A DNA stretch of 64,000 nucleotides from Sedimentisphaerales bacterium (lineage in GTDB: Bacteria > Planctomycetota > Phycisphaerae > Sedimentisphaerales > Anaerobacaceae): contig JAFGEF010000030.1 in the NCBI GenBank assembly GCA_016931715.1, forward strand, positions 1 to 64,000, written 5' to 3'. Both the position numbers and the translations under genes were made by a program. Under the pieces are notes generated by a model, which saw only the letters and a list, made by a program, of their open reading frames with translations, was not told where the DNA came from and ran no database searches. Below are positions 41,240-49,837 of the stretch, one piece after another (within the stretch, counting starts at the first letter, position 1; each line of letters opens with the position of its first letter).

Positions 41240-42376
41240 TCATCTGGTTTGCGTATTATCTGATTGAATATCTCTATTTATAATCATGCGCGTTAAATCA
41301 CCTAACGTGCTGAAACACACTTTTTCCTTATGGTTATCATTGATAAATCCCAGAAATTTATCAAGATTCCGGTCATTCCAGAAATCTTTACTATGCCCTA
41401 TCATCACAACCGGAGTGCCAAAACCATTTGCAGTCTTTTGGTCGTCCGATATTAATCGCTTCAATCTGCGAATCATATCACCGTACCCTAATTTGCAAAA
41501 ATCATATTTAAAAGGATACATAGTGAACAGCTCTCTTAAAATCCGTCCAACAGGCATGGAACTAAATCTTGCCTGCGTCATGCCATAGCCATGTGTATTT
41601 GCTCTTTCAACTAATTTTCTCTTAATGCTCGTATGCAATTTAGTCCACTTAAAATTATACAGGTAAGGCTGCATTTCTGAACACACTTGAAATTCTATTA
41701 TGTGTTCACCCTTAATTCCGGCTTGACTAATATCATCTTCACTTGTCCACCAATATTGTGTTGTAGATTCAGCTTGTCGATAATCAGTAGTTACCGGCAG
41801 CTTTTCATAAAGACCTTTTACAACAGATGAATCCGCCGCCAAACCGGCTTTTTTCATACCTAAGATCAAATCTTTAGACGGTTGCCCGCAAAAAGCGCCT
41901 GCACGATAAACAAGACATTTATAATCCGGTCGAGACGGACAAATCATGCCTTCCAAAGTACGTTTGCCCCTGGATAACACACCAATAACAGAAAACACAT
42001 CATCATCAGAACCAATGCCATTCGGCAAGTCACTAATTCGGACACAATTTGGATTTAAGTTCCAGCGTCCAGCCTGAAATGCTGCTCCAATCCACCAGGG
42101 ATGCAGATGCAGTTGAACATCATGTCCATATTTAACTGCAAATTGTATTTGTGCTTCAATCTCCCGTGAAGGTGAGTAGTCTATTTGAAACGTGCCTAAT
42201 TCTTCAGCTCTTTTCATAGCCCAATAAGCCCCCGCTTCAAACATAATAGTGACTTTGGCATTATGTTTGTTACAAATAGCCAATAAGCGATTTGTAGGCT
42301 CAATCATGTCACGTCGGACATCGCCGGAACCATTACCAAACAATTCATAATCAAGGCTATGAACTAAATATATCAA
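41240..42376 (-). CDS. polysaccharide deacetylase-like protein
   Basis: This 378-residue protein resembles CE4-type deacetylases of the WalW type. The N-terminal HSLDYELFG carries the metal-binding Asp region, and the second histidine motif appears as HDVQLHLHPWW. MIGHSKDF near the C-terminus fits a further motif. There is no signal peptide. It could deacetylate an amino sugar of the repeat unit before export. It is the first gene after the repeat-filled gap that separates it from the Wzz/BY-kinase gene. Confidence 0.75.
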   Translation of the reverse strand: MIYLVHSLDYELFGNGSGDVRRDMIEPTNRLLAICNKHNAKVTIMFEAGAYWAMKRAEELGTFQIDYSPSREIEAQIQFAVKYGHDVQLHLHPWWIGAAFQAGRWNLNPNCVRISDLPNGIGSDDDVFSVIGVLSRGKRTLEGMICPSRPDYKCLVYRAGAFCGQPSKDLILGMKKAGLAADSSVVKGLYEKLPVTTDYRQAESTTQYWWTSEDDISQAGIKGEHIIEFQVCSEMQPYLYNFKWTKLHTSIKRKLVERANTHGYGMTQARFSSMPVGRILRELFTMYPFKYDFCKLGYGDMIRRLKRLISDDQKTANGFGTPVVMIGHSKDFWNDRNLDKFLGFINDNHKEKVCFSTLGDLTRMIINRDIQSDNTQTR

Positions 42377-42473
42377 CGCAGCTCCCTGTTTTCAGGGACC
42401 AAATATTTCTTTTCAAATTTGTGAATTTCAGATAAACTTGAGAGACTCAAGACTAATATGGCTTAATAACTGA

Positions 42474-42653
42474 ACTTTTGCAAAAATGAGAAAAGGCATA
42501 CTTTGGAAAGAAAAAATTTATTTCCTAATTTTTTCTTTCTAAACATAAAATATTGCTTATTAAAGAGTTATGCAGGTGGTAATTTATTATTTTAAGAAAA
42601 TCGTTTAGCGATTTTCTTAAATAATATATGCCTTTTCTCATTTTTGCAAAACT
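42474..42653. mobile_element. MITE-like inverted-repeat element, copy A
   Basis: This 180-base element fills most of the noncoding gap 42377-42692. A perfect 25-base inverted repeat forms its ends (42476-42500 and 42627-42651; sequence starts TTTTGCAAAAATGAG). Inside are a run GGCATACTTTGGAAAGAAAAAATT and a perfect 13-bp hairpin (42591-42621). The same plan and terminal sequence recur at 48654-48878. It encodes no protein, so it may be a non-autonomous transposon moved by an enzyme encoded elsewhere. Confidence 0.65.
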
Positions 42654-42692
42654 CTTATTAATAAGTCTATTTGAAGACTATGATTTGATGGT

Positions 42693-45059
42693 TCATGATG
42701 GGACATTGTAATCATAATCATATTTTTCATAACCACCAGAACCAACGAAAACAACACCCCATATATACCCGCCGGAAGAATTAATTCGTTCGATTGAATT
42801 AATCAGGTTCTCGCGACGCGATACAAGTTCCCTCTCAACCATGATAATACCATTGACATTGCGAGACATTATTGCAGTGTCCGCTCGCGGCAAAACAGGA
42901 GAGCCGTCCAGAATTATTATTGAATAATGCTTGCGCAACTCGTCGAGATAGGTCGTGAAAAATCCATTGTCTATTCCCTCGAAAAAAATCCTGTTGCGAT
43001 CATGCCTGCCAGCAGGCATGACACTAAGGTTCTGCATTTCCGTTTGATAAATACAGTTTAAATCCAAAGATTTTGAGTTTAAATAATTTAGAATGCCGGG
43101 CTTATCGGCCAGACCGAACCGTTTTGATAATGTCGTCTTATAAAAATCCACATCTATCATAAGAACCTTTTTGCCGGTCTTGGCCATACACTTGCCTAAT
43201 ATTTTTGTAAAACTTGATTTTCCGGTCCCCGCAGTAGAGCTGGATATAAGAACTGTGGAACTGTTTTCCGAGTCAAGCTGCGACAAAAGTTTTGTTCTTA
43301 TAACACGAACAGACTCGAATAAAAGAATTTGATTCATTTCTATTTCTTCACCCAGCGCTTTTCCTATAGAATTTTTCAGACGAATCAGAGGCACTGACCC
43401 AAGGTTGGGAATTCTTGTCGGAAGAGGCATGTCGGCAGAAGAATATATAACCTGATTCATACTGGCTCTAAGAAAAGCCGCGGCACACCCGATGCCAAAA
43501 GCCAGGCATAAAACCATCATCGAGAACACTGCTCTTCGATCGTTATAGTATTGAGACGAAGCAAAAGCCTGTGTCAGCACTTCAATCGATCCCGGCACAT
43601 TTCGCTCCATGTTCTTCTGATCTAAACGCTGCCGTACCACATCGAACAACTGGCGCTTATACGCTAAATCATTAGTTTCCCTTTCGAGCGACTGAGCACT
43701 TTCAAAAACCTTCTCGAACTCTTCCCGTTGTTTCTTTAAGTTTTCATCTAAATTCTTCTTTCGCTCTTCTGCAAGTTCCTTCCGATAATCAATATTTTTC
43801 AACTGTTCCTCATAACTCAGAAGCGTTTCTCCGCCTGATCCCGTTATAGTATTCGGCCTGTTTTTCCACTGCTCATCAAGACGAGACTCATGCAGTTGAA
43901 GCATTTCTTCCGCAAACTTTAAATTCCCCTGCAGTTTAATCATCTCAGGATGATTTTCAGTAAATATGCTGAATTTAATCTGATGTTTCATTGTCCGAAT
44001 TTCAATATCTAGCGATCGCCATTCGGCATCCTCGTAATAATGCCGCTGCATTGCTGAATCTTTTGATGTATCATTACTATCACCATTCTGATCCGTTATT
44101 ACTAATTCTTCTATCTTTTTGCGTTCCCAGTCCAAAATCGCGATGCTTTGCTCAACCTCACTCAATTGCTGCTGTATCTGTTCTATGTTAAGCCTCTTGC
44201 TTGCAACAAGTTCCTGAGGACTGCTTGTGCCTAATAAATTAAGGCGTTGTTGAATAGCCTTCTCCTGTCCAAGTATCTCATTTTTCAGAGAATTGTGCTC
44301 CTCTTGCAGTTGGTCAAAAAGTATTCTTTCAGTTACATCAGACTCATTTTTAATATAATAACGATACTCATCCAAAACAGCGTTTATAATAATTTTTGCT
44401 TCTTCAGCATCGAAAGCCAAAAACGAGACATCGATTATTTCTGTTTGATTTCGCGGCCTTACAGAAAGATTGTCTCTCAGTCTCTCCATAGTGGTCATTT
44501 TATTTCCGCGCAGCTTCGACAGGAAAGATTCATGAGGCATCTTAAGCCAGTGAGTATCCCGAATTTCCTGCTTTTCCAGGACACGCTGAAGAACTGTCGG
44601 ACTCCTGATAATGGAAACCTGCGTATTCATGAACGAGGTATATAATGGAATCATTCCGCTATTTTCTGACTTAAAGACGAGAAACGGAATAATAGGACGC
44701 ACTCGTATTTCCGCTCTGGCCTGGTACTTCGGTATAATCTGTGTCCAAATAACGGCAAGCAGTGGAACCGCTATGACAATAAAAACCAGCAGAATTGTCC
44801 ATTTAAAGTGAAACATTGATGTTATGAGGTAATTTCCCGAACGGGCTGTTTGCGCATAATCTCGAGCACCCATGAATTGACCTGGAAGTAACGACATTTC
44901 GGACAGAGGTATTGGCCTTTTTGTGCTTAATACTGCTTCAACTGGTTCAATATTCTCACTTTTTTTACCTGATTCGTCCCGTGCCTGGATTATCGGATCA
45001 GAATTATACGGCAATCCGTTTCCCGCAAAATTTTCTTCATTTTTATCTATATTACTCAA
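42693..45059 (-). CDS. Wzz-type chain-length protein fused to BY-kinase (polysaccharide co-polymerase)
   Basis: This 788-residue inner-membrane protein has two membrane segments (ILLVFIVIAVPLLAVIW near residue 90, and MMVLCLAFGIGCAAAFL near 515) that flank a large periplasmic coiled-coil domain. A cytoplasmic bacterial tyrosine kinase follows: Walker A STAGTGKSSFTK, Walker A' VLMIDVDFYKTTLSK, and Walker B IIILDGSP. The C-terminus EKYDYDYN is a short tyrosine cluster, the usual autophosphorylation site. It controls chain length and export through phosphorylation cycles with the polymerase. The Wzz and kinase parts are fused, as in many Gram-negative exopolysaccharide systems. Confidence 0.93.
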   Translation of the reverse strand: MSNIDKNEENFAGNGLPYNSDPIIQARDESGKKSENIEPVEAVLSTKRPIPLSEMSLLPGQFMGARDYAQTARSGNYLITSMFHFKWTILLVFIVIAVPLLAVIWTQIIPKYQARAEIRVRPIIPFLVFKSENSGMIPLYTSFMNTQVSIIRSPTVLQRVLEKQEIRDTHWLKMPHESFLSKLRGNKMTTMERLRDNLSVRPRNQTEIIDVSFLAFDAEEAKIIINAVLDEYRYYIKNESDVTERILFDQLQEEHNSLKNEILGQEKAIQQRLNLLGTSSPQELVASKRLNIEQIQQQLSEVEQSIAILDWERKKIEELVITDQNGDSNDTSKDSAMQRHYYEDAEWRSLDIEIRTMKHQIKFSIFTENHPEMIKLQGNLKFAEEMLQLHESRLDEQWKNRPNTITGSGGETLLSYEEQLKNIDYRKELAEERKKNLDENLKKQREEFEKVFESAQSLERETNDLAYKRQLFDVVRQRLDQKNMERNVPGSIEVLTQAFASSQYYNDRRAVFSMMVLCLAFGIGCAAAFLRASMNQVIYSSADMPLPTRIPNLGSVPLIRLKNSIGKALGEEIEMNQILLFESVRVIRTKLLSQLDSENSSTVLISSSTAGTGKSSFTKILGKCMAKTGKKVLMIDVDFYKTTLSKRFGLADKPGILNYLNSKSLDLNCIYQTEMQNLSVMPAGRHDRNRIFFEGIDNGFFTTYLDELRKHYSIIILDGSPVLPRADTAIMSRNVNGIIMVERELVSRRENLINSIERINSSGGYIWGVVFVGSGGYEKYDYDYNVPS

Positions 45060-45170
45060 TCCTCACCTCATTTTAGAACTTCTGTGGCTGCTCACCATCT
45101 TTTTTCAAATAGCTCACAACATGTAAAACAATATTTTATTAATTCTAAATGATTTTTTTAAAAGATATTT

Positions 45171-47465
45171 CTATCGCTTGGTTTGATTTTGGCTATCATC
45201 AGTAATCATAAAGAAATCAACCAGTTTTCTTCCGATTATCTGGATAAAATATGGAAAAAGGTCTTTTTGCATTTTCCATCTTTTTTGCGGTTCCTTTGCA
45301 AGTCGAAATAAAAATTCAGTCCCGGTTTTACGAAATATCTTGGGCGCCCTGTTGAGATTTCCGGCTGCAACATCAAAGCTTCCGCCTACACCCATACAAA
45401 AGTTCACATTCATAGATTTCATGTGCTGCCACATCCAGTATTCCTGTTTCGGTGAACCCATCGCCACAAAAATTATTTTTGCCTGACTGGAATTTATCTT
45501 TTCAATTACAGATTCCGAATTATCAAAATATCCATCCTGCCAGCCCGCTATTTTCAGGTCAGGGTATATATTCTGAAGGTTTGAACGTGCGGCAGCATTG
45601 GATTCCGCGCTTGCCCCAAGCATAAAAATGCCCCAGCCTTTACAAGATGCCAGGGATACAAGTTCAAAGAACAAATCGCAGCCGGTACATCTTTTTATAC
45701 TTCGCCCATGAAGTATTCTTGATGCAATAGATACACCAATACCGTCGCAGATACATATATCAGTCTGCCTAAGAATGCTCAATAAATCAGCTTTATTCCA
45801 TGCCTTATATATTTTAAGAGGATTTATTGCTACACATAAGGCTTTCAAGTTCATTTTAATTATTTCTTCGACGCAATCGAGAACCTGATTACATGATTCG
45901 AATGGTGTTATAGGAATATCCATTATACTAACAGGTTCCGGCACCTTTGCGAGCAACTGCAAATCCCGCTTGTTCTTCGATTCTTCAATTGTAGAAGTAT
46001 ATGTTTGACTTCCGTCTCCTTCCTCAGGTTCCGGCAGGGGAAATTCATCTATAAGACGCGATAGAAGCATAACCTTGCGGCCGCTTAACTCAAGAGAGTC
46101 TTCTGTATCCGCACATATATAAGCTCTGAGTTCCCAGCCTGATGCAATATTTAACGGTAAAGCAAGTCTTAACATTTTTCCGGTCGCTGAATTGTTTTGG
46201 ATTAATTCCCATTCGGAACTTATGGTGTATTCGCCGTCGTGATAGCGCCATAATCCTATTTTTTGAAAACGCATTTGTTCGCCCATGAAACAAATTGTTT
46301 CCCACCATGTTTTGAAAGACTTAGATTCCCTCATTCTTAGCTGGGCATTCTCAAAATTATACATTTCTTTTCTCGCCTGACGTGCAAGATTCCGATTGTG
46401 TTTTAACGTCAGCAGCATTTTACGATAACGCCCGCTATGCAGACATGCAAACAATGAGAACAGAAACAGCAGCCCGCCCATCATTAATCCTATCGACCAT
46501 TTGCCCTCGGTAGTTAGAATAAACACACCTATACTGGTGTTTATGGCCGTAACAGCATAGAGAACTATTACTACAGTTCGATGCTGCAGGCCAAGGTCCA
46601 ATAGACGATGATGTAAATGATTGCGGTCAGGGGCAAACATGGAGCGTCTCTCGAAAATACTGCGAGAAATGATAATATAAGCGGTATCAAGAATTGGCAA
46701 ACCCATTACAAGAAATGGAATTGCTAATCCTGTCAGTGCAGAAGTCTTTGCCTGATACAATATGCTTGCGGCTCCTATCATGAACCCAAGGAACAAAGCA
46801 CCGCATTCACCCATAAATATCTTGGCAGGATAGAAATTAAAAAGCAGGAATCCTGTAATGCTGCCCAGCATCGCCAGCATCAACACAGATATAGCCGTCT
46901 GGCCGGTACTAAGAGACATAAGAAAAATTGTTCCGCAGGCAAAAGCCCCGATTCCGGCTGCAAGACCATCCAATCCGTCTATAAGGACAATACCTACCGT
47001 AATCATTATTATCCAGAATACGGTAAGAGGCCATGCCGCCCAGCCGGTTTCAAGCGTAAAGTCACTGCCAAATGAAATGGATTCTATCGTTGCACCAGAT
47101 GCACATATCGCTAAAGAAGCTATCACGAGACAGAACAGCTTGATATAACCTCTCAAAGAATGCAAATCATCAATCAGACCGATAATAAACAGGAAAACTG
47201 CTCCTGCCAGAAATGCTATATATTTTGTCTGCTCATCACGAAAAGCCTGACTAATATCATTATTTAAAAAGAAGACAGGTATAATTAAAACAAGTGTTGA
47301 TATCACAAATGCAATTCCCCCTATGCGAGGGATAGGCCACCGATGTATTTTTCGCAGGCCGGGTACATCAACTACATGAAACCTCTTGGCTAATCGCGAA
47401 ACAATCGGCACAAGAAAAATCGCTGTCACGACTGTACCAAAATATACTGCTAAATATGTTTTCAC
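45171..47465 (-). CDS. WecA/MraY-like phosphoglycosyltransferase fused to WecG/TagA glycosyltransferase
   Basis: This 764-residue protein probably performs the first two steps of repeat-unit assembly. Residues 1 to about 330 are a polytopic GlcNAc-1-P or related sugar-1-P transferase with GLIDDLHSLRG, LIDGLDGLAAG, KIFMGECGALFLG and the HLHHRL loop, acting on undecaprenyl phosphate. A linker of about 170 residues contains a small beta-rich domain. Residues about 515-750 match WecG/TagA/CpsF enzymes (AINPLKIYKAWNK, ICDGIGVSIASRIL, MGSPKQEYWM). GTG at 47465 is the start, with GGGGA upstream. It is the first gene of the locus in transcription order. Confidence 0.9.
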   Translation of the reverse strand: MKTYLAVYFGTVVTAIFLVPIVSRLAKRFHVVDVPGLRKIHRWPIPRIGGIAFVISTLVLIIPVFFLNNDISQAFRDEQTKYIAFLAGAVFLFIIGLIDDLHSLRGYIKLFCLVIASLAICASGATIESISFGSDFTLETGWAAWPLTVFWIIMITVGIVLIDGLDGLAAGIGAFACGTIFLMSLSTGQTAISVLMLAMLGSITGFLLFNFYPAKIFMGECGALFLGFMIGAASILYQAKTSALTGLAIPFLVMGLPILDTAYIIISRSIFERRSMFAPDRNHLHHRLLDLGLQHRTVVIVLYAVTAINTSIGVFILTTEGKWSIGLMMGGLLFLFSLFACLHSGRYRKMLLTLKHNRNLARQARKEMYNFENAQLRMRESKSFKTWWETICFMGEQMRFQKIGLWRYHDGEYTISSEWELIQNNSATGKMLRLALPLNIASGWELRAYICADTEDSLELSGRKVMLLSRLIDEFPLPEPEEGDGSQTYTSTIEESKNKRDLQLLAKVPEPVSIMDIPITPFESCNQVLDCVEEIIKMNLKALCVAINPLKIYKAWNKADLLSILRQTDICICDGIGVSIASRILHGRSIKRCTGCDLFFELVSLASCKGWGIFMLGASAESNAAARSNLQNIYPDLKIAGWQDGYFDNSESVIEKINSSQAKIIFVAMGSPKQEYWMWQHMKSMNVNFCMGVGGSFDVAAGNLNRAPKIFRKTGTEFLFRLAKEPQKRWKMQKDLFPYFIQIIGRKLVDFFMITDDSQNQTKR

Positions 47466-48245
47466 CCTGTTATGTTCCCCATTGAACTTTCAACTTTTTT
47501 GTTAGAGTACCAAATCATCCTGTAAAGCCTTAGATTACTGTTTTAATAAGAAAATAAGTTTAGACTCCGTCCCCGTAAGCTGCTCGCAGAAATTGCTACA
47601 CTTTCCGATAATACAGCTCCAAATAGACATTCGCTGATGGGTTTTAAAATAATCAAGCGCATTCAGACTTTTTATATAGGCGAAATTGTACCCCAAGATG
47701 AATTTTCCTTCTCACCAAAACCCCATCGATTTTATTATTAATCAACATGATACTATATTTTACCTATTTTGTCAACGAATAAATATACGCGACTATACGT
47801 TTTGGCATACTATATGCGGAAAACATCTGGTGAATATTATACCGATTTTTCTAACAATAACACCATAATGTTTAAAAAAATCGAAAAAGATTATTTCTTC
47901 GGATGTGCCTAAAATGCCTAATTCTCAAAGAAATAGATGAACGAGAAGTTTCAATTGCTCTCATCAAAAATAAGAATTTTGTTTTTGACAGGATTTTATT
48001 TAAAGCATGGGACATTTATAGGACCATTCACTACTGAAAAATCTCTTAGCTTACAACTTACAAAGTTTTTAAAATATTTCCTCGCAAGATCGTTAAGCCA
48101 CATGATTACACCATAGGCGTCCACAGCTCAATTATACAGAGCAGCGGATTTCTAAAATTTCTTTAAATCATTAATATTTTGCAAGTTATTCTGAATTTCT
48201 GAAGTCATTAAATGATCCAAATGTCAATGAAATAATGAAAGATGA
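47466..48245. other. long noncoding region before tRNA-Arg
   Basis: I find no convincing gene in these 780 bases. The stretch holds the upstream region of the WecA-WecG fusion, where no strong promoter is visible, and a decayed tRNA-Arg copy at 48117-48155. The reading frames are short and broken. Decayed mobile DNA is possible but I recognise no protein in it. Confidence 0.5.
48117..48155 (+). pseudogene. partial, decayed tRNA-Arg(TCT) copy
   Basis: These 39 bases align with the first 38-39 bases of the intact tRNA at 48295, with about 29 identities. The D-stem GCTC/GAGC and the anticodon loop TTTCTAA are kept, but the 3' half of the anticodon stem, the T-arm and the acceptor 3' strand are missing. 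It is probably a broken duplicate. Confidence 0.55.
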
Positions 48246-48275
48246 TTGACAGATTTACCTGGAAGCAGCTATAAT
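48246..48275 (+). promoter_or_regulatory. consensus promoter of tRNA-Arg
   Basis: TTGACA (48246-48251) and TATAAT (48270-48275) are both perfect consensus with an 18-base spacer. Transcription would begin near 48282, about 13 bases before the tRNA. Confidence 0.8.
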
Positions 48276-48294
48276 ACAAAGGTTTAGACTATAA

Positions 48295-48368
48295 GCGCCC
48301 GTAGCTCAGCTGGATAGAGCAACGGATTTCTAATCCGTAGGTCAGAGGTCCGAATCCTCTCGGGCGTA
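48295..48368 (+). tRNA. tRNA-Arg (anticodon TCT)
   Basis: A full cloverleaf can be drawn: acceptor GCGCCCG/CGGGCGT, D-stem GCTC/GAGC, anticodon stem ACGGA/TCCGT with loop TTTCTAA (anticodon TCT, reading AGA), variable AGGTC, and T-arm AGAGG-TCCGAAT-CCTCT. A CCA end is not encoded. The gene is single and has its own promoter. Confidence 0.95.
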
Positions 48369-48653
48369 TTTAATTTTGAACGTGTGCCAGTTCTGAAACA
48401 TTCCGATTCCCAAAAAAGTCAGATTTTTTGTAAGCTGGTCTGTAATCGCTGCCCGCGGCAAATTATGCCGCCAAAAGGCCCAAAAATAATAAAAAATATA
48501 AAAATCAAACACTATCACTATAAATAAGGCATATGCCAATACCGAAATGTTGACTAAAAAATACAAAAAAAATAAAAATTATCTTAAAAAAGCTATTTTT
48601 TTCGAAATTCGGCGATAGAATTTATAAATAAAAAAGATTGGTGAATTTAAGGA
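48369..48653. other. AT-rich noncoding stretch after tRNA-Arg
   Basis: No gene or strong terminator is visible between the tRNA and the inverted-repeat element. An open frame across part of it on the minus strand overlaps the tRNA itself and has no family likeness or ribosome-binding site. Confidence 0.5.
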
Positions 48654-48878
48654 TTCTGCAAAATTGAAGTTAGGCATACTTTAAGAAAGAAAAAATTGCT
48701 TGTGTTTTTGTCATTGTGAGCCGTCCGGAAGACGGCGCGGCAATCCAAACCGTATGATTTAGATTGCTTCGTCGCTGCGCTCCTCGCAATGACATAAGCA
48801 AAGCGGCAAATTGTATGAAGAAAATCTTTTAAACCGATTTTCTTCATACAATATATGTCTTACTTCGATTTTGCAGAA
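48654..48878. mobile_element. MITE-like inverted-repeat element, copy B, with a nested repeat
   Basis: The ends (48654-48678 and 48854-48878) are imperfect 25-base inverted repeats starting TTCTGCAAAA, with about three mismatches. The inner run GGCATACTTTAAGAAAGAAAAAATT matches copy A at 42474. A hairpin (GAAGAAAATC ... GATTTTCTTC) near the right end matches copy A's hairpin in place. A different repeat (48710-48793) sits inside, which copy A lacks. Confidence 0.62.
48710..48793. repeat. dispersed repeat with GTCATTG ends, inserted in the MITE-like element
   Basis: Ends GTCATTGTGAG and CTCGCAATGAC are inverted repeats with one mismatch. The interior contains AGATTGCTTCGTCGCTGCGC. A second copy with the same ends lies at 60079-60325. 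It is inserted in copy B of the inverted-repeat element. Confidence 0.65.
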
Positions 48879-48907
48879 CTCATATTGTTTTTTAAAAGGA
48901 GAAAAAA

Positions 48908-49333
48908 GTGAAAACACATGGTTTAATCCCGGTTTTATGTATTTTTGTGTCAATGTTCCTTTTGAACGGCTGCGGCGGCAAAAAATATGCGGATGCTAAA
49001 AAAGTTACTAATGATTATATCAATGCTATGGACGAGATGGCGACAAAACTCGATAAAGCAGCCAATGCCGGTGATGTTGCCGAAGCTATAAACCGTTATA
49101 CCGACAAAATGGAAAAGCTCTTACCGAAAATGAAAGAGATAAAGGACAAATACCCTGAACTAAATAACACGAATAATTACCCGGAAGAACTTAAGGATTT
49201 GCAGGAGAAGGCAACAGCAACAAGCAAAAAGTATGCAAGCTCTATGATGAAGATGATGAGTTATATGAATGATCCGCAAGTCCAAAAAGCTCAGGAACAC
49301 ATGACACAAATGATGATGAAATATCAGGAGTAA
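48908..49333 (+). CDS. small lipoprotein, helical
   Basis: This is a 141-residue secreted lipoprotein with signal peptide and lipobox LLNGC, cysteine near residue 22. The mature part is charged and helical (ADAKKVTNDYINAMDEMATK), with a methionine-rich C-terminus (MMKMMSYMND, MTQMMMKYQE). I recognise no family. GTG is the start, preceded by AAAGGAG seven bases upstream. The gene begins 30 bases after the inverted-repeat element, so the element may supply or displace its promoter. A terminator follows about 95 bases after the stop. Confidence 0.8.
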   Translation: MKTHGLIPVLCIFVSMFLLNGCGGKKYADAKKVTNDYINAMDEMATKLDKAANAGDVAEAINRYTDKMEKLLPKMKEIKDKYPELNNTNNYPEELKDLQEKATATSKKYASSMMKMMSYMNDPQVQKAQEHMTQMMMKYQE

Positions 49334-49426
49334 AAACATCAGTTAGATTTGGCGATTTAACCTCTTGCCATGTTATTGCATTATACGGTATGAAATACTA
49401 TGTTCTGAACCGATAAAATTGTCCTC

Positions 49427-49482
49427 AAGCCCCTGTGATATATCTCGCTTTTTCCTCTCCCTCCGCACGCAGGGGCTTTTTT
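49427..49482 (+). terminator. intrinsic terminator of the small lipoprotein gene
   Basis: AAGCCCCTG pairs with CAGGGGCTT across a loop of about 33 bases and is followed by TTTTTT. The long loop is unusual, but stem and U-tract are good. Confidence 0.6.
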
Positions 49483-49549
49483 AACAAATAATAGTTATCA
49501 CACTTGACGATATGCCTAAAATCTTTGCAATCTAAGTATTTAAAGTGAA

Positions 49550-49691
49550 TACCCGATAGCTCTATTGTCGATAAACAAGAAAGGAAGAGTTACAAGTTGC
49601 TTTTATATAACGACTTGGCCGGTCATGGTTTGATCTTTCAAGCCCACCCTAACTCTCGGTCCAAAATATGTTAATGGCCGGCCATTTTTTT
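49550..49691 (+). ncRNA. candidate structured RNA ending in a terminator hairpin
   Basis: A 10-bp stem (49617-49626 with 49674-49683, GGCCGGTCAT/ATGGCCGGCC) is followed by ATTTTTTT. Inside it GGTTTGA and TCAAGCC form a second stem with a TCTT loop (49627-49644). The nested stems and U-tract suggest a small RNA or a leader element ahead of the DUF4159 pseudogene. I cannot match it to a known RNA family. The 5' end is not defined, and the rest of 49334-49837 has no gene. Confidence 0.35.
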
Positions 49692-49837
49692 CAAGATAGT
49701 TACAATTTTTATTATTATCAATACATACGATACATTAGAAGAATATTTTTCCTTTTTAAAGCAATACCAATAGCCTCAGAAACGTCTAACAAATGTTGAT
49801 TTTATATAAAGTAGTCATCTGTACAGGAGGTTACACA

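Noticed and set aside
48342-48566. 74-codon open frame on the minus strand
   Set aside because: It overlaps the intact tRNA-Arg gene and has no family likeness or start site.
48647-48999. Short open frames across the MITE-like element on both strands
   Set aside because: They are made by inverted-repeat and nested-repeat sequence; the real gene here is the lipoprotein from 48908.
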